This document shows, one piece after another, positions 18,165 through 26,616 of a stretch of DNA of 64,000 nt; position 1 is the first letter of the stretch; each line of letters opens with the position of its first letter. The notes below the pieces were generated by a model. It searched no databases, was not told the origin of the DNA, and saw only the letters and a list, made by a program, of their open reading frames with translations. The DNA lies in NCBI GenBank assembly GCA_963732695.1, contig CAVTAP010000001.1:367518-431517 (forward strand). Reading direction: 5' to 3'. Made by a program: the position numbers and the translations under genes. Source of the DNA: CADEDH01 sp963732695. Lineage in GTDB: Bacteria > Actinomycetota > Acidimicrobiia > Acidimicrobiales > SZUA-35.

Positions 18165-18222
18165 GTTCTGCGCGACGGAAGCCGCGCCGGCCGCCGATCT
18201 GCGTGACGCTTTCGACGAGTTC
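18165..18222. repeat. Dispersed palindromic repeat, copy 2 (degenerate ends)
   Basis: The segment starting TTCTGCGCGACGGAAG and ending CGACGAGTTCC aligns with the core of the element at 19888 (TGCGCGACGAAAATCGCGCC) and, in its last bases, with the right end of the element at 6621. It lies in the gap between the YdeI-like and MFS genes. Confidence 0.45.
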
Positions 18223-18233
18223 CGGATCGACTC

Positions 18234-18323
18234 AGGTGTCCCCTCCGGGGACCTGGAGTTCGCCTGCGGCGAACATCTAGGTGTCCCCTCCGGGGACCTG
18301 GAGTTCGCCTGCGGCGAACATCT
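18234..18323. repeat. Perfect tandem duplication of a 45-bp two-hairpin unit
   Basis: Units 18234-18278 and 18279-18323 are identical. Each holds two stem-loops: AGGT(gt)CCCC/GGGGACCT and the perfect GTTCGCC-tgc-GGCGAAC. The second unit ends 13 bp before the GTG start of the MFS gene, so a transcript would carry four hairpins in its leader. Confidence 0.8.
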
Positions 18324-18336
18324 AGGGTCGGGGACC

Positions 18337-19821
18337 GTGGCTGACACCGGCGGGGTCTGGGTGCCGTCGAGGCGGGCGCTGACGGCGGGGATCGTGGCCT
18401 CGATCACGCTGTCGGCCACCGAGCTCCTGGCCGTGGCCACGGCCCTGCCGGCGGTGGCCGACGACCTGGGCCGCACCGGCTACGGCGTCGCTATCAGCAG
18501 CTTCGCCGTGGCCAGCGTGCTCGGTGTACTGCTGGGCGGCCCGGCCGCCGACCGCCTGGGCCCGGCCCGCCCCTACCTCATGGCCGTCGCCGCCTTCGCC
18601 GCCGGGCTGGTGGTCGCCGGATCGGCCCAGACCATGGCCCAGTTCATCGCCGGGCGGGCGGTCCAGGGCCTGGGCGCCGGGGCCATGACCCCGGTGCTCT
18701 ACGCCGCCATCGGCCGGGGCTACCGCGACGAGGACAGCCAGCTCCGCATGTTCTCCCTCACCTCCACGGCCTGGGTGCTGCCCGGGGTGGCCGGCCCGGG
18801 CCTGGCCGGCCTGGTGACCGAGCACCTCGGCTGGCGCTGGGTGTTCGCCGGCATGGCCCCGTTCGTGGTGCTGGCCGCCGTGGTCACCGGCGCCGGTCTG
18901 CGCAGCGTCTCGGCGTCTCCCGCCGGCGGCGACGGCCTCGACGGCCTCGCACCGGGTGTTGGCCGCGGCGCCACGGAGTCGGCGGCGGTTGACGCCGGCG
19001 ACCGGCCCCGGGCCGGCGCTACGGCCCGGGCGCCGGTGGTGCCGGCGGTGGCGTTCACGGTGGCGGCGGCGCTGGTGCTGGCCGGGTCGGGGGTGTCGGC
19101 CTGGCCTCTGGCCGTGGCGCTGGCCACCACCGGCCTCGGCCTGGGAGTGGCCGCCGCCCGGGCCGGGCGGTTCCTGCCCGCCGGCACCCTCCGCCTTGCC
19201 CCCGGTGCCCCGTCGGCGGTGGCCTCCCGGTTCTTCCTCCTCTACGGCTTCGTGGCCGTCGACGCCTTCGTCCCCCTGGCCGTCACCGACGTGCGGGGCC
19301 GCTCGGTGCTGGTGGGTTCGCTGGCCGTCACCGCCGGCACCCTCACCTGGACCGGGGGTACGTGGACAGCAGAACGGCTGGTGAAGCGGCTGGGCCCGGG
19401 CCCGATCCTGCGCATCGGGTTCGCCGTGCTCGGCGTCGGCGTCGTCATCCAGATGGGGTACGTGGTCACCGCCGTGCCCCTGGCCGTGGCCCTGGTGGGC
19501 ACGGCCCTCGCCGGCTACGGCACCGGTATGGCCTACGGGCTCCAGTCGGCCCTGGTGTTGGGGGCGGCACGTGAGGGGGAGGAGGGCCAGGCGTCGTCGT
19601 CGGTGGCGCTGGCCGACACCCTGGCCTTCGCCGCCGGGCCCGCCGTCACCGGCGCCCTGGTGGCCGTGGCCGACCGGGGCACCGGCTCCCTGGCCGGGAT
19701 GCTGGCCGCCGGCTGGGCCGTGTCGCTGGTGGCCTGCCTGGCCGGGGTGGCCGTGTCGGGCCGGGCCGCCCCCGACGGTCGGCTGCCGCAACACCACAGC
19801 GCCGAGGTCGGGTCGGCCTAG
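18337..19821 (+). CDS. MFS transporter (probable drug/metabolite exporter)
   Basis: Major facilitator with about 12-14 membrane segments over 494 residues. The A-type loop between helices 2 and 3 is present (GGPAADRLGPARPYL), as is the export-type motif C area (LPGVAGPGLAGLV). A hydrophilic central loop near residues 195-235 separates two halves. Substrate unknown. The GTG at 18337 is chosen because the hydrophobic part starts 15 codons later; the frame stays open upstream through the tandem repeat but encodes nothing transporter-like there. Confidence 0.8.
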   Translation: MADTGGVWVPSRRALTAGIVASITLSATELLAVATALPAVADDLGRTGYGVAISSFAVASVLGVLLGGPAADRLGPARPYLMAVAAFAAGLVVAGSAQTMAQFIAGRAVQGLGAGAMTPVLYAAIGRGYRDEDSQLRMFSLTSTAWVLPGVAGPGLAGLVTEHLGWRWVFAGMAPFVVLAAVVTGAGLRSVSASPAGGDGLDGLAPGVGRGATESAAVDAGDRPRAGATARAPVVPAVAFTVAAALVLAGSGVSAWPLAVALATTGLGLGVAAARAGRFLPAGTLRLAPGAPSAVASRFFLLYGFVAVDAFVPLAVTDVRGRSVLVGSLAVTAGTLTWTGGTWTAERLVKRLGPGPILRIGFAVLGVGVVIQMGYVVTAVPLAVALVGTALAGYGTGMAYGLQSALVLGAAREGEEGQASSSVALADTLAFAAGPAVTGALVAVADRGTGSLAGMLAAGWAVSLVACLAGVAVSGRAAPDGRLPQHHSAEVGSA

Positions 19822-19887
19822 CGGTCCCGTCGGACCGCCCCTGGACCCGTCGGGCTGCGGGCTGCGGGCGAGGGGGCGAGGGGGGGC

Positions 19888-19970
19888 CGAACTGCGCGAC
19901 GAAAATCGCGCCCCGCCGGCGTTCTGCGTCGCGAAACCTCCGTAACTCGTAGAGAACGTGGCGCAGTTCG
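19888..19970. repeat. Dispersed palindromic repeat, copy 3
   Basis: 83-bp element with perfect 10-bp inverted ends CGAACTGCGC (19888-19897) and GCGCAGTTCG (19961-19970). The interior shares the GCGCGACGAAA...CGCC...GCCGGCGTTCTGCGTCGCGAA pattern with the elements at 6621 and 18165. It lies between the MFS stop and a tiny minus-strand open frame. Confidence 0.6.
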
Positions 19971-19984
19971 CCCGGTGGGCGCGG

Positions 19985-20059
19985 TTAGCCGGCGAGGGCC
20001 GGCAACGCCAGGAGCGCGGCAACAGCGAAGACAGCCGGGGCGGGAACCAGGCGGCGCAT
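19985..20059 (-). CDS. Tentative 24-residue hydrophobic peptide
   Basis: A tiny frame encodes a signal-peptide-like sequence: MRRL head, hydrophobic VFAVAALLAL core and an ALPALAG end resembling a cleavage site, then stop. It lies 85 bp downstream of the MauE-like gene on the same strand and stops 15 bp before the repeat at 19888. It may be a microprotein, a truncated secreted protein or chance. The rest of the 323-bp gap 19822-20144 shows no other gene. Confidence 0.2.
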   Translation of the reverse strand: MRRLVPAPAVFAVAALLALPALAG

Positions 20060-20144
20060 ATGGCCAGCAACCTAGCCGACCGTGGATCGGCCGAGCGTGA
20101 ACCTCGCCGGGCGGAGGCCCGGACGCTGGCGGTGGGCCCGGGGC

Positions 20145-20522
20145 TCAGGCGGTGGCGGCCACCAGGGCCAGCGCCAGCAGGGCCAGGTTGCGGAGCAGGG
20201 TGGTGGGGGAGATCGGTCGGTTCGACAGGGCACCGAAGCAGTTGCAGCTCACGGCCCGGCCCGATCGCAGCACCCGCACCAGCACCGTGGTGAACGCCAC
20301 CAGCAGGGCGAACGCCGCCATCCCACCCCACACCGGCACCGCCACCAGCAACCCGGCCACCCCGAGCTCGGCCGCCGGAACCAGCCAGGCCAGCACCTCC
20401 GGTGCCACCAGACCCAGCGATTCGAGCTCTCGACCCGTGTCGCCTCGCCGGGCGAGCTTGGCCCCCGCCGCCACCACCAGGATCACGGCCAGCACCAGCG
20501 CCGCCACCCGGGCCACGGTCAT
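20145..20522 (-). CDS. MauE/DoxX-like membrane protein
   Basis: 125-residue protein with four hydrophobic helices. It carries the MauE-family hallmark SCNCFGA after the third helix and an early AGAKLARRG. MauE-type proteins are thought to help redox or thiol-disulfide steps in the periplasm (family knowledge); the Cys-X-Cys pair fits. Its start lies 7 bp after the stop of the nucleotidase gene on the same strand, so the two form an operon divergent from the purine cluster. Confidence 0.7.
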   Translation of the reverse strand: MTVARVAALVLAVILVVAAGAKLARRGDTGRELESLGLVAPEVLAWLVPAAELGVAGLLVAVPVWGGMAAFALLVAFTTVLVRVLRSGRAVSCNCFGALSNRPISPTTLLRNLALLALALVAATA

Positions 20523-20529
20523 CCGGGGC

Positions 20530-21201
20530 TCACGGGTTGCCGTCGCGGCGCCGATCGAGGCGGTCGGCGCCGGCGTCGATCCCCGGGAGCTGGGGCTGCA
20601 CCGCCGACCCCCGGAGCGCAGCCAGCTCCAGCACGAGGTCCTCCACCTGGTCCCAACCGGTCACCCGGGGGCCGTCGAGGTCCTTGTTGTAGGGCTGGTC
20701 GAACACGATCACGATGTTGCCGGCGGCCCGCAGGGCCTCCACGTTGTGGGGGGCGTCGTCGATGTACACGTCGGCCCCCACGTCGGGCTTGTTCCCCAGG
20801 AAGCACAGGTCCCGGTAGGGCACCCGGGCCTCGTCGAGCCAGGTCACGGTGTCCGACACCACCTGGGCGTGACCCCAGTTCACGTAGAGGCGATGGGTGA
20901 TGATCCGGATCCAGACGCCGGCGTCGGACAGCCGCCACAGCGTCTCGGCACACCCCTCGAAGGCGGGCAGGCCTCGGAACATCCGTTCCTCGGAGACAGC
21001 CCGACGATGGAGGCGGCTGAACTCGGCGGCGTCGAGCCCCCACTCTTCGAACCCCCAGGACCGCTCGATCGGCAGCTCCTCGGGACGGATCCCCCGGTCG
21101 GCCGCCACCACCCGTCGGAACCCGCCGGTGTAGTCGGCGCACACGCCGTCCAGGTCCACTCCGAGCACGAACGCCTGCTGCACCCGTTCGACCCTATCCA
21201 T
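20530..21201 (-). CDS. 5'(3')-deoxyribonucleotidase-like HAD phosphatase (NT5C family)
   Basis: HAD-superfamily phosphatase. The nucleophile motif VDLDGVCADYTGGFR near residues 14-28 is that of NT5C-type nucleotidases, which dephosphorylate (deoxy)nucleoside monophosphates. Motif II is IITHRLY and the C-terminal acidic motif is VYIDDAPHN. The insertion WGFEEWGLDAAEF matches the family cap. I chose ATG 21201, directly before the conserved strand. Position beside the purine operon suits nucleotide turnover. Confidence 0.75.
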   Translation of the reverse strand: MDRVERVQQAFVLGVDLDGVCADYTGGFRRVVAADRGIRPEELPIERSWGFEEWGLDAAEFSRLHRRAVSEERMFRGLPAFEGCAETLWRLSDAGVWIRIITHRLYVNWGHAQVVSDTVTWLDEARVPYRDLCFLGNKPDVGADVYIDDAPHNVEALRAAGNIVIVFDQPYNKDLDGPRVTGWDQVEDLVLELAALRGSAVQPQLPGIDAGADRLDRRRDGNP

Positions 21202-21273
21202 CCGGGCTGGCATCCTGCGGGCAAATGGCTCGGGGTCACCCGCGACCGGCCGCCGTCCCGACATGCTAGGAAC

Positions 21274-24211
21274 GTGACCTCTGCTGAGCGCCCCTCCCGC
21301 TCCCTCCGCCCGCCGGTGGCCGCCCTGGTGGTGGGCCCCGGCCACGCCGATCAGACCGAGGCCGGTCCACTGGCCCAGGCCCGCCTGTTCGGTTTCGACG
21401 TCGAGCGGATCGAGCAGTTCCGGCTCTATCACCTGGAGGGTGACCTCTCGGCCGACGACCTCGATCGTCTGGCCGGCGCCCTGCTGACCGAGCCGGTGGG
21501 CCAGTGGTGGTCCACGGCCGAGGAGCATCTGGCCGCCGTGGCCGGACCCAAGGTGCCGGCCGCAGCGGCGGGTGGTGGAGGTGGGGCTGCGGCCCGGCGT
21601 CACCGACCGGGAGGGGGCCGAGCTGGTGCGGGCGTCCCGCGAGCTGGGCTTCGACGTGCAGGCCGCCTCGGTGGCCCGCCGCCTGGTGGTCACCGGCCAC
21701 TTCAGCGACGCCGACCTGTCCGCGCTGGCCTCCGGCGTGCTCCACAACGAGGTGGTGGAGCGGTGGGCCGAAGGGCTGCTGGAGCCGGCCTTCACCGACC
21801 CCGAGGCCAAGTCGCCCGGTACCGACCGCCTCGTCGTGCGTCGGGCCACCGACGACGAGCTGGTGGCGGTGAGCCGCGGCCGGCGCCTGGGGCTGTCGCT
21901 ACCGGAGATGCGGGCCGTGGCCGAGCAGTTCGAATCGCTCGACCGCGATCCCACCGACGCCGAGCTGGAGACGATCGCCCAGACGTGGAGCGAGCACTGC
22001 TCCCACAAGACCTTCCGGGCCCGGATCACGTTCGACGATCCCACCGTGGCCCCGGTCGAGGGGCTCCTCGACACCTACCTGCGGGCGGCCACCGACCGGA
22101 TCGCCGCCCCCTGGGTGCGCAGCGCGTTCGTCGACAACGCCGGCATCGTCGCCTTCGACGACCACCACGACCTGGCCATCAAGGTCGAGACCCACAACCA
22201 CCCCTCGGCCCTCGAGCCCTTCGGCGGGGCCAACACCGGGGTGGGGGGCGTGGTGCGCGACATCCTCGGGGTGTCGGCCAAGCCGGTGGCCGTCACCGAC
22301 GTGCTGTGCTTCGGCCCCCTCGACCTCGACCCGGCCGAGGTCCCGGCCGGCGTGCTCCATCCCCGCCGGATCCGCTCCGGCGTGGTGGCCGGGGTGGGCG
22401 ACTACGGCAACAAGATCGGGGTGCCCACCGTCGCCGGCGCCATCGTGCACGACCCCGGCTACACCACCACCCCGTTGGTGTTCGCCGGTTGTGTCGGCAT
22501 CCTGCCCCACGGCTCCCACCGCACCCGCCCCCAGGCCGGCGACGCCGTGGTGGTGCTGGGCGGGGCCGTGGGCCGCGACGGGGTGGGCGGGGCCACGTTC
22601 TCCTCCCAGTCGATGGGGGCCGAGACGGCCGACATCGCCGGCTCGTCGGTGCAGATCGGCGATCCCCTGATCGAGAAGGGCCTGATCGACGTGGTGGTGG
22701 CGGCCCGCGACGCCGGCCTCTACAACGCCATCACCGACTGTGGCGCCGGCGGCCTGTCGTCCGCCGTGGGTGAGATGGCCGAGGGCCTGGGGGCCGACGT
22801 CGACCTGGCCCTGGTGCCCCGCAAGTACCCGGGTCTGGCCCCCTGGGAGGTGTGGCTGTCGGAGGCCCAGGAGCGAATGGTGCTGGCCTGCCCTGATCCG
22901 GCCGCCGTGCTGGCCCTGGCCGCCCGCTGGCAGGTGGGGGCCGACGTGATCGGCCGCTTCACCGGCGACGGCCGCCTGGTGGTGCGCGACGGCGACGACG
23001 TGGTGGTGGATCTCGACACCGGCTTCCTCCACGACGGCCGGCCGGAGCTGGAGCTCCGGGCCGCCGTGCTGGCGGCGGTCCGTCCGCCCCGCCGCCCCAC
23101 GGCCGCCGAGCCGGCGGCCGCCCTGCTGGCCCTGCTGGCCCATCCCTCGATCCGGTCCAACGAGGCGGTGGTCCGCACGTTCGATCACGAGGTGCTGGGC
23201 GGTACCGTGATCCGCCCCTACGGCGGGGTGGCGGGCGACGCCCCGGCCGACGGCACCGTGCTGGTGCCCCCCGGTACCCCCGGCCCCCGGGGCTACGCCA
23301 TCGGCGTGGGAGTGAACGTGGTGCTCGGCCGGTACGACACCGAGGCCATGGCCTGGGCCACGGTCGACGAGGCGGTGCGCAACGCCGTGGCCTCGGGGGC
23401 CGATCCGGCCCAGCTCAGCCTGCTCGACAACTTCTCCTGGGGGAACCCGACCGACCCCACCACCCTGGCCCAGCTGGTGGCGGCGTGCCGGGGCTGTCAC
23501 GACGCGGCCCTGGCCTACGGGGCCCCGTTCGTGTCGGGCAAGGACTCGCTCTACAACGAGTTCGTCGGCCCCGACGGCCAGCCCGACCCCGTCACTCCCA
23601 CCCTCGTCATCACCGCCCTCGGGGTGGTGCCCGACGTCGACCGGGCGCCGATCACCGGCGTGACCGCCCCCGACCACGACGTGTGGCTGGTCGGGCCGCT
23701 GGCCGGCGCCCTCGGCGGCAGCCACCTCGACGACGTGCTGGGGGCCGACCACGGCGGCCCGGTACCGGCCCCCGATCCCCAGGCTCCGGCCCGCCACCGG
23801 GCCGTACACGCCGCCATCGGCGTCGGCCTGGTCCGCAGCGCCCACGACCTGGCCGAGGGCGGCCTGGCCGTCGCCGCAGCCGAATGGGCCCTGGGCGGCC
23901 GCCTCGGCCTGCGCCTCCTCGACGACCGGCAACCGAACGACGAGATCCTGTTCGGCGAGGGCCCGGCCCGCTACCTGCTGGAGGCGGCGCCGGCCGACCG
24001 GTCCCGCCTGGCCGAGCTGATACCCGGCGCCACCCGGATCGGCGTCACCACGGCCGAGCCCATGGTGACCATAGGAGGCAGTGCGCTCCAGGTGGCGCTC
24101 GACGCCGTCCGCACCGCCTACGTCCACCCCGGCGGCGACCTGGCGACGAACCCCGCCCCCATCAGCACCAACCCCGCCCCCAGCACGAGCCAAGAGGGAG
24201 ATGCACGATGA
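21274..24211 (+). CDS. purL: Phosphoribosylformylglycinamidine synthase, PurL (with N-terminal PurS-like part), one apparent frameshift
   Basis: Fourth step of IMP synthesis: FGAR to FGAM with ATP and glutamine-derived ammonia. Nothing like a glutaminase domain is present; PurQ follows. The N-terminal 90 codons (VAALVVGPGHADQTEAG...LLTEPVGQWW) and the next segment (VVEVGLRPGVTDREG) look like two tandem PurS repeats, giving about 978 residues against about 740 for the small PurL. These two parts are in different frames; removing one C near 21555 joins them. Core motifs: SEHCSHKTF, KVETHNHPS, GGANTGVGG, GAGGLSSAVGEMAEG. The GTG start follows AGGA. Confidence 0.85.
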
Positions 24212-24978
24212 GCGACGGCGCAGCACGAGCGGGGCAGCCGTCGGTGCTCATACCGGTGGCCCCCGGCACCAACCGCAACCAGGAGCTGGCCGACGCCTTC
24301 GCCCGCGCCGGCGCCCGCACCACCCAGATCCCGCTGGCCGCTCTGCGCCAGGGGGAGACCAAGCTGGTGGATCACCAGATCCTGGCCCTGCCCGGCGGCT
24401 TCTCCTACGGCGACGCCCTGGGTGCCGGCCGCCTGCTCGGCCTCGACATCACGAGCTGGTTCGGTGACCAGCTCCAGGAGGCCGTGAGCCGCCACATGCC
24501 GATCATCGGCATCTGCAACGGATTCCAGGCTCTGGTGGCCGCCGGGCTCCTCCCCGGCGGAGGCCAGCCGGCGGCCCTGGTGGCCAACCATTCGGGCCGT
24601 TTCGAGTGCCGCTGGGTCACCCTCGAACCGGGCCCGGCCCCATCGCCCTGGCTCGACGGTCTCACCGGGCCGATCCGGTGTCCGGTGGCCCACGGCGAGG
24701 GCCGCCTCACCGTGGCCGACCCGGTGGCGGTGGAGGGTCACGTGGCCTTCCGCTACCTCGACGATGCCGGCGCCCCCGCCGCCGGCCGCTACCCCCACAA
24801 CCCCAACGGGTCGGTTGGCGACGTGGCTGGCCTCGTCGACACGACCGGCCTGGTGCTCGGCCTGATGCCCCACCCCGAGGACCACGTGGACCCCCGCCAG
24901 GATCCCCAGCGGGGCCGGCGCCGCGACGGGCTGGCCCTGGGCCTGTTCGAGGCCGGCGTCCGGGCCGTCGCCTCCTGA
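24208..24978 (+). CDS. purQ: Phosphoribosylformylglycinamidine synthase glutaminase subunit
   Basis: Class I glutamine amidotransferase supplying ammonia to PurL. The nucleophile is Cys103 in GICNGFQAL; the oxyanion region is LPGGFSYGD, and the catalytic His/Glu pair is in MPHPEDH near residue 222. At 256 aa it is longer than a typical PurQ (about 225 aa). The ATG overlaps the purL stop as ATGA. Confidence 0.92.
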   Translation: MSDGAARAGQPSVLIPVAPGTNRNQELADAFARAGARTTQIPLAALRQGETKLVDHQILALPGGFSYGDALGAGRLLGLDITSWFGDQLQEAVSRHMPIIGICNGFQALVAAGLLPGGGQPAALVANHSGRFECRWVTLEPGPAPSPWLDGLTGPIRCPVAHGEGRLTVADPVAVEGHVAFRYLDDAGAPAAGRYPHNPNGSVGDVAGLVDTTGLVLGLMPHPEDHVDPRQDPQRGRRRDGLALGLFEAGVRAVAS

Positions 24979-25010
24979 CCGTCGGCCTGACTGCGGTCAG
25001 ATGAATCCCA

Positions 25011-25044
25011 CCTGACACCGTAGGGCGACCCCCGGTCAGGTTTT
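25011..25044 (+). terminator. Stem-loop plus T-run after purQ
   Basis: CCTGACACCG (25011-25020) can pair with CGGTCAGG (25033-25040), followed at once by TTTT. A second smaller stem (CTGAC/GTCAG) lies just before it at 24987-25000. In the 124-bp purQ-purC gap this could be a terminator or attenuator between two parts of the cluster. Confidence 0.4.
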
Positions 25045-25102
25045 CGGGTGAAATGTGGCCGGATCCACCGGAACTGGCGACGAAAGCAACCATGATGGGG
25101 GC

Positions 25103-26050
25103 ATGGAATCCCGGGCCGTGCTGGCGACCCTCGACCTCGATCTCCCCGACCATCACAGTGGCAAGGTGCGGGAGAGCTGGCGTCTTCCCGCCGGCCACCG
25201 GCTACTCGTCACCACCGACCGGATCAGCGCTTTCGACCGCGTGATCGGCACCGTCGAGCACAAGGGGCAGGTGCTGAACCAGCTCTCGGCCTGGTGGTTC
25301 GCCCGCACGGCCGACATCGTGGCCAACCATGTGATCTCGGTGCCCGACCCCAACGCCCTGGTGGCGGTGGATGCCAACCCCCTCCCGGTGGAGGTGGTGG
25401 TGCGGGGCCGGCTCACCGGTAGCACGTCCACCTCGCTCCTTCCCCGCTACGAGGCGGGCGAGCGGGTGCTCTACGGCCACCGGCTGCCGGAAGGGCTCAC
25501 CGCCCACGGTCCGCTGCCCGAGCCCATGATCACCCCCACCACCAAGGAGACCGGCGGCGCCCACGACCGTCCCATCACCATCGACGAGGTGGTGGAGCTG
25601 GGGTTGATGGAAGCCGGCCTGTGGACCCAGGTCCAGAAGGCGGCCATCGACCTGTTCGCACGGGGCACCGAGATCGCCGCCGCCGCCGGGTTCGTCCTGG
25701 CCGACACGAAGTACGAATTCGGCCTGGGCCCGGAGGGCGAGCTGCTTCTGATCGACGAGGTCCACACGCCCGACTCGTCCCGGTTCTGGGCGGTCGACTC
25801 GATGGACGACCGGATCCGGGCCGGGCTCGCCCCCGAGAGCTACGACAAGGAGCCGGTGCGCCTGGCGCTCAAGGCGGCCGGGTACTCCGGCTCGGGGCCC
25901 GTGCCCCATCTGCCCCAGGGTGTGCTGGGTGACACGTCGGCCCGCTACGTCGAGCTCTACGAACGGCTCACCGGCCTGGCCTTCGAACCGGGGGAGCGGC
26001 CCATCGCCGAGCGGATCGCCGCCAACCTGGCCCCGCTGGCCGGCCAGTGA
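25103..26050 (+). CDS. purC: Phosphoribosylaminoimidazole-succinocarboxamide (SAICAR) synthase
   Basis: Condenses CAIR with aspartate using ATP. Motifs: GKVRESWRL near the start, LVTTDRISAFDRV, KGQVLNQLSAWWF, VVVRGRLTGS, FVLADTKYEFG and LLIDEVHTPDSSRFW. Length 315 aa places it in the longer (yeast-like) PurC group rather than the 235-aa E. coli form. ATG 25103 is preceded by GGGGG. Confidence 0.92.
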   Translation: MESRAVLATLDLDLPDHHSGKVRESWRLPAGHRLLVTTDRISAFDRVIGTVEHKGQVLNQLSAWWFARTADIVANHVISVPDPNALVAVDANPLPVEVVVRGRLTGSTSTSLLPRYEAGERVLYGHRLPEGLTAHGPLPEPMITPTTKETGGAHDRPITIDEVVELGLMEAGLWTQVQKAAIDLFARGTEIAAAAGFVLADTKYEFGLGPEGELLLIDEVHTPDSSRFWAVDSMDDRIRAGLAPESYDKEPVRLALKAAGYSGSGPVPHLPQGVLGDTSARYVELYERLTGLAFEPGERPIAERIAANLAPLAGQ

Positions 26051-26099
26051 CAGAGTCAGTGGCTGCCCTGGTTTCCGGGTGCAGAACCGAAGACGACAT

Positions 26100-26115
26100 C
26101 GTGTGACCTCACACG
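26100..26115. promoter_or_regulatory. Perfect 16-bp palindrome upstream of purE
   Basis: CGTGTGA-CC-TCACACG lies 16 bp before the purE start codon, next to its ribosome-binding AAAGGGG. It could be an operator half-site pair (FadR/GntR-like spacing) or an RNA hairpin affecting purE translation. The remaining purC-purE gap holds nothing else notable. Confidence 0.4.
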
Positions 26116-26130
26116 GAAAGGGGTAGGCCC

Positions 26131-26616
26131 GTGCGGGTTGTCATCCTGTCGGGATCGCCGCGAGACAGCGGCTGGGTCGACCAGATCGCCGGGGTGCTCG
26201 ACCGCCTGGACGTGCCCGTGGTGCGCCGGGTCGGCTCGGCCCACCGGGTTCCCGAGCACGTGTTGGGCCTGCTCCGCCAGTACGACGCCGAGGCCGAGCC
26301 CACGGTGTTCATCACGGTGGCCGGCATGAGCGACGCCCTGTCGGGGCTGACCGACGCCAACGTCGTCTCCCCCGTGATCGCCTGCCCGCCCCGGTCCGAG
26401 GCCTTCGCCGGCCTCGACGTGCTCTCCAGCCTCCGCACCCCACCCGGGGTGGCCCCCATCGTGGCCCTGGAGCCGGGCAACGCCGCCCTGGCCGCAGCGA
26501 AGATCCTGGGTCTGAACGACGCCGACCTGCGCCTGCGTATCTCCGCCTACCAGGCCGAGATGGCCAACCGGGTGCTCGACGCCGACGCCGAGATGGCGGG
26601 CGGTGTGCGCTCGTGA
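26131..26616 (+). CDS. purE: AIR carboxylase, class II (animal-type) PurE
   Basis: Makes CAIR from AIR. Class I PurE uses N5-CAIR made by PurK, while class II uses CO2 directly (family knowledge). This 161-aa protein has GSPRDSGW at residues 8-15 and SAHRVP at 36-41. It then follows the class II pattern: TVFITVAGMSDALSG, PVIACPP and DVLSSLRTPPGV, which align with the PAICS carboxylase pattern and not with the class I AGAGGAAHLPGM loop. No purK is in the cluster. GTG start with AAAGGGG about 9 bp upstream; the stop overlaps purF as GTGA. Confidence 0.85.
   Translation: MRVVILSGSPRDSGWVDQIAGVLDRLDVPVVRRVGSAHRVPEHVLGLLRQYDAEAEPTVFITVAGMSDALSGLTDANVVSPVIACPPRSEAFAGLDVLSSLRTPPGVAPIVALEPGNAALAAAKILGLNDADLRLRISAYQAEMANRVLDADAEMAGGVRS

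Noticed and set aside
18234..18323. Possible short CRISPR array
   Set aside because: Only two directly abutting identical units without spacers, and no cas gene in the window.
16123..18336. Long plus-strand open frame upstream of the MFS gene
   Set aside because: It is antisense to metY and the YdeI-like gene, and the translated part lacks any family motif. Only the part from 18337 is MFS-like.
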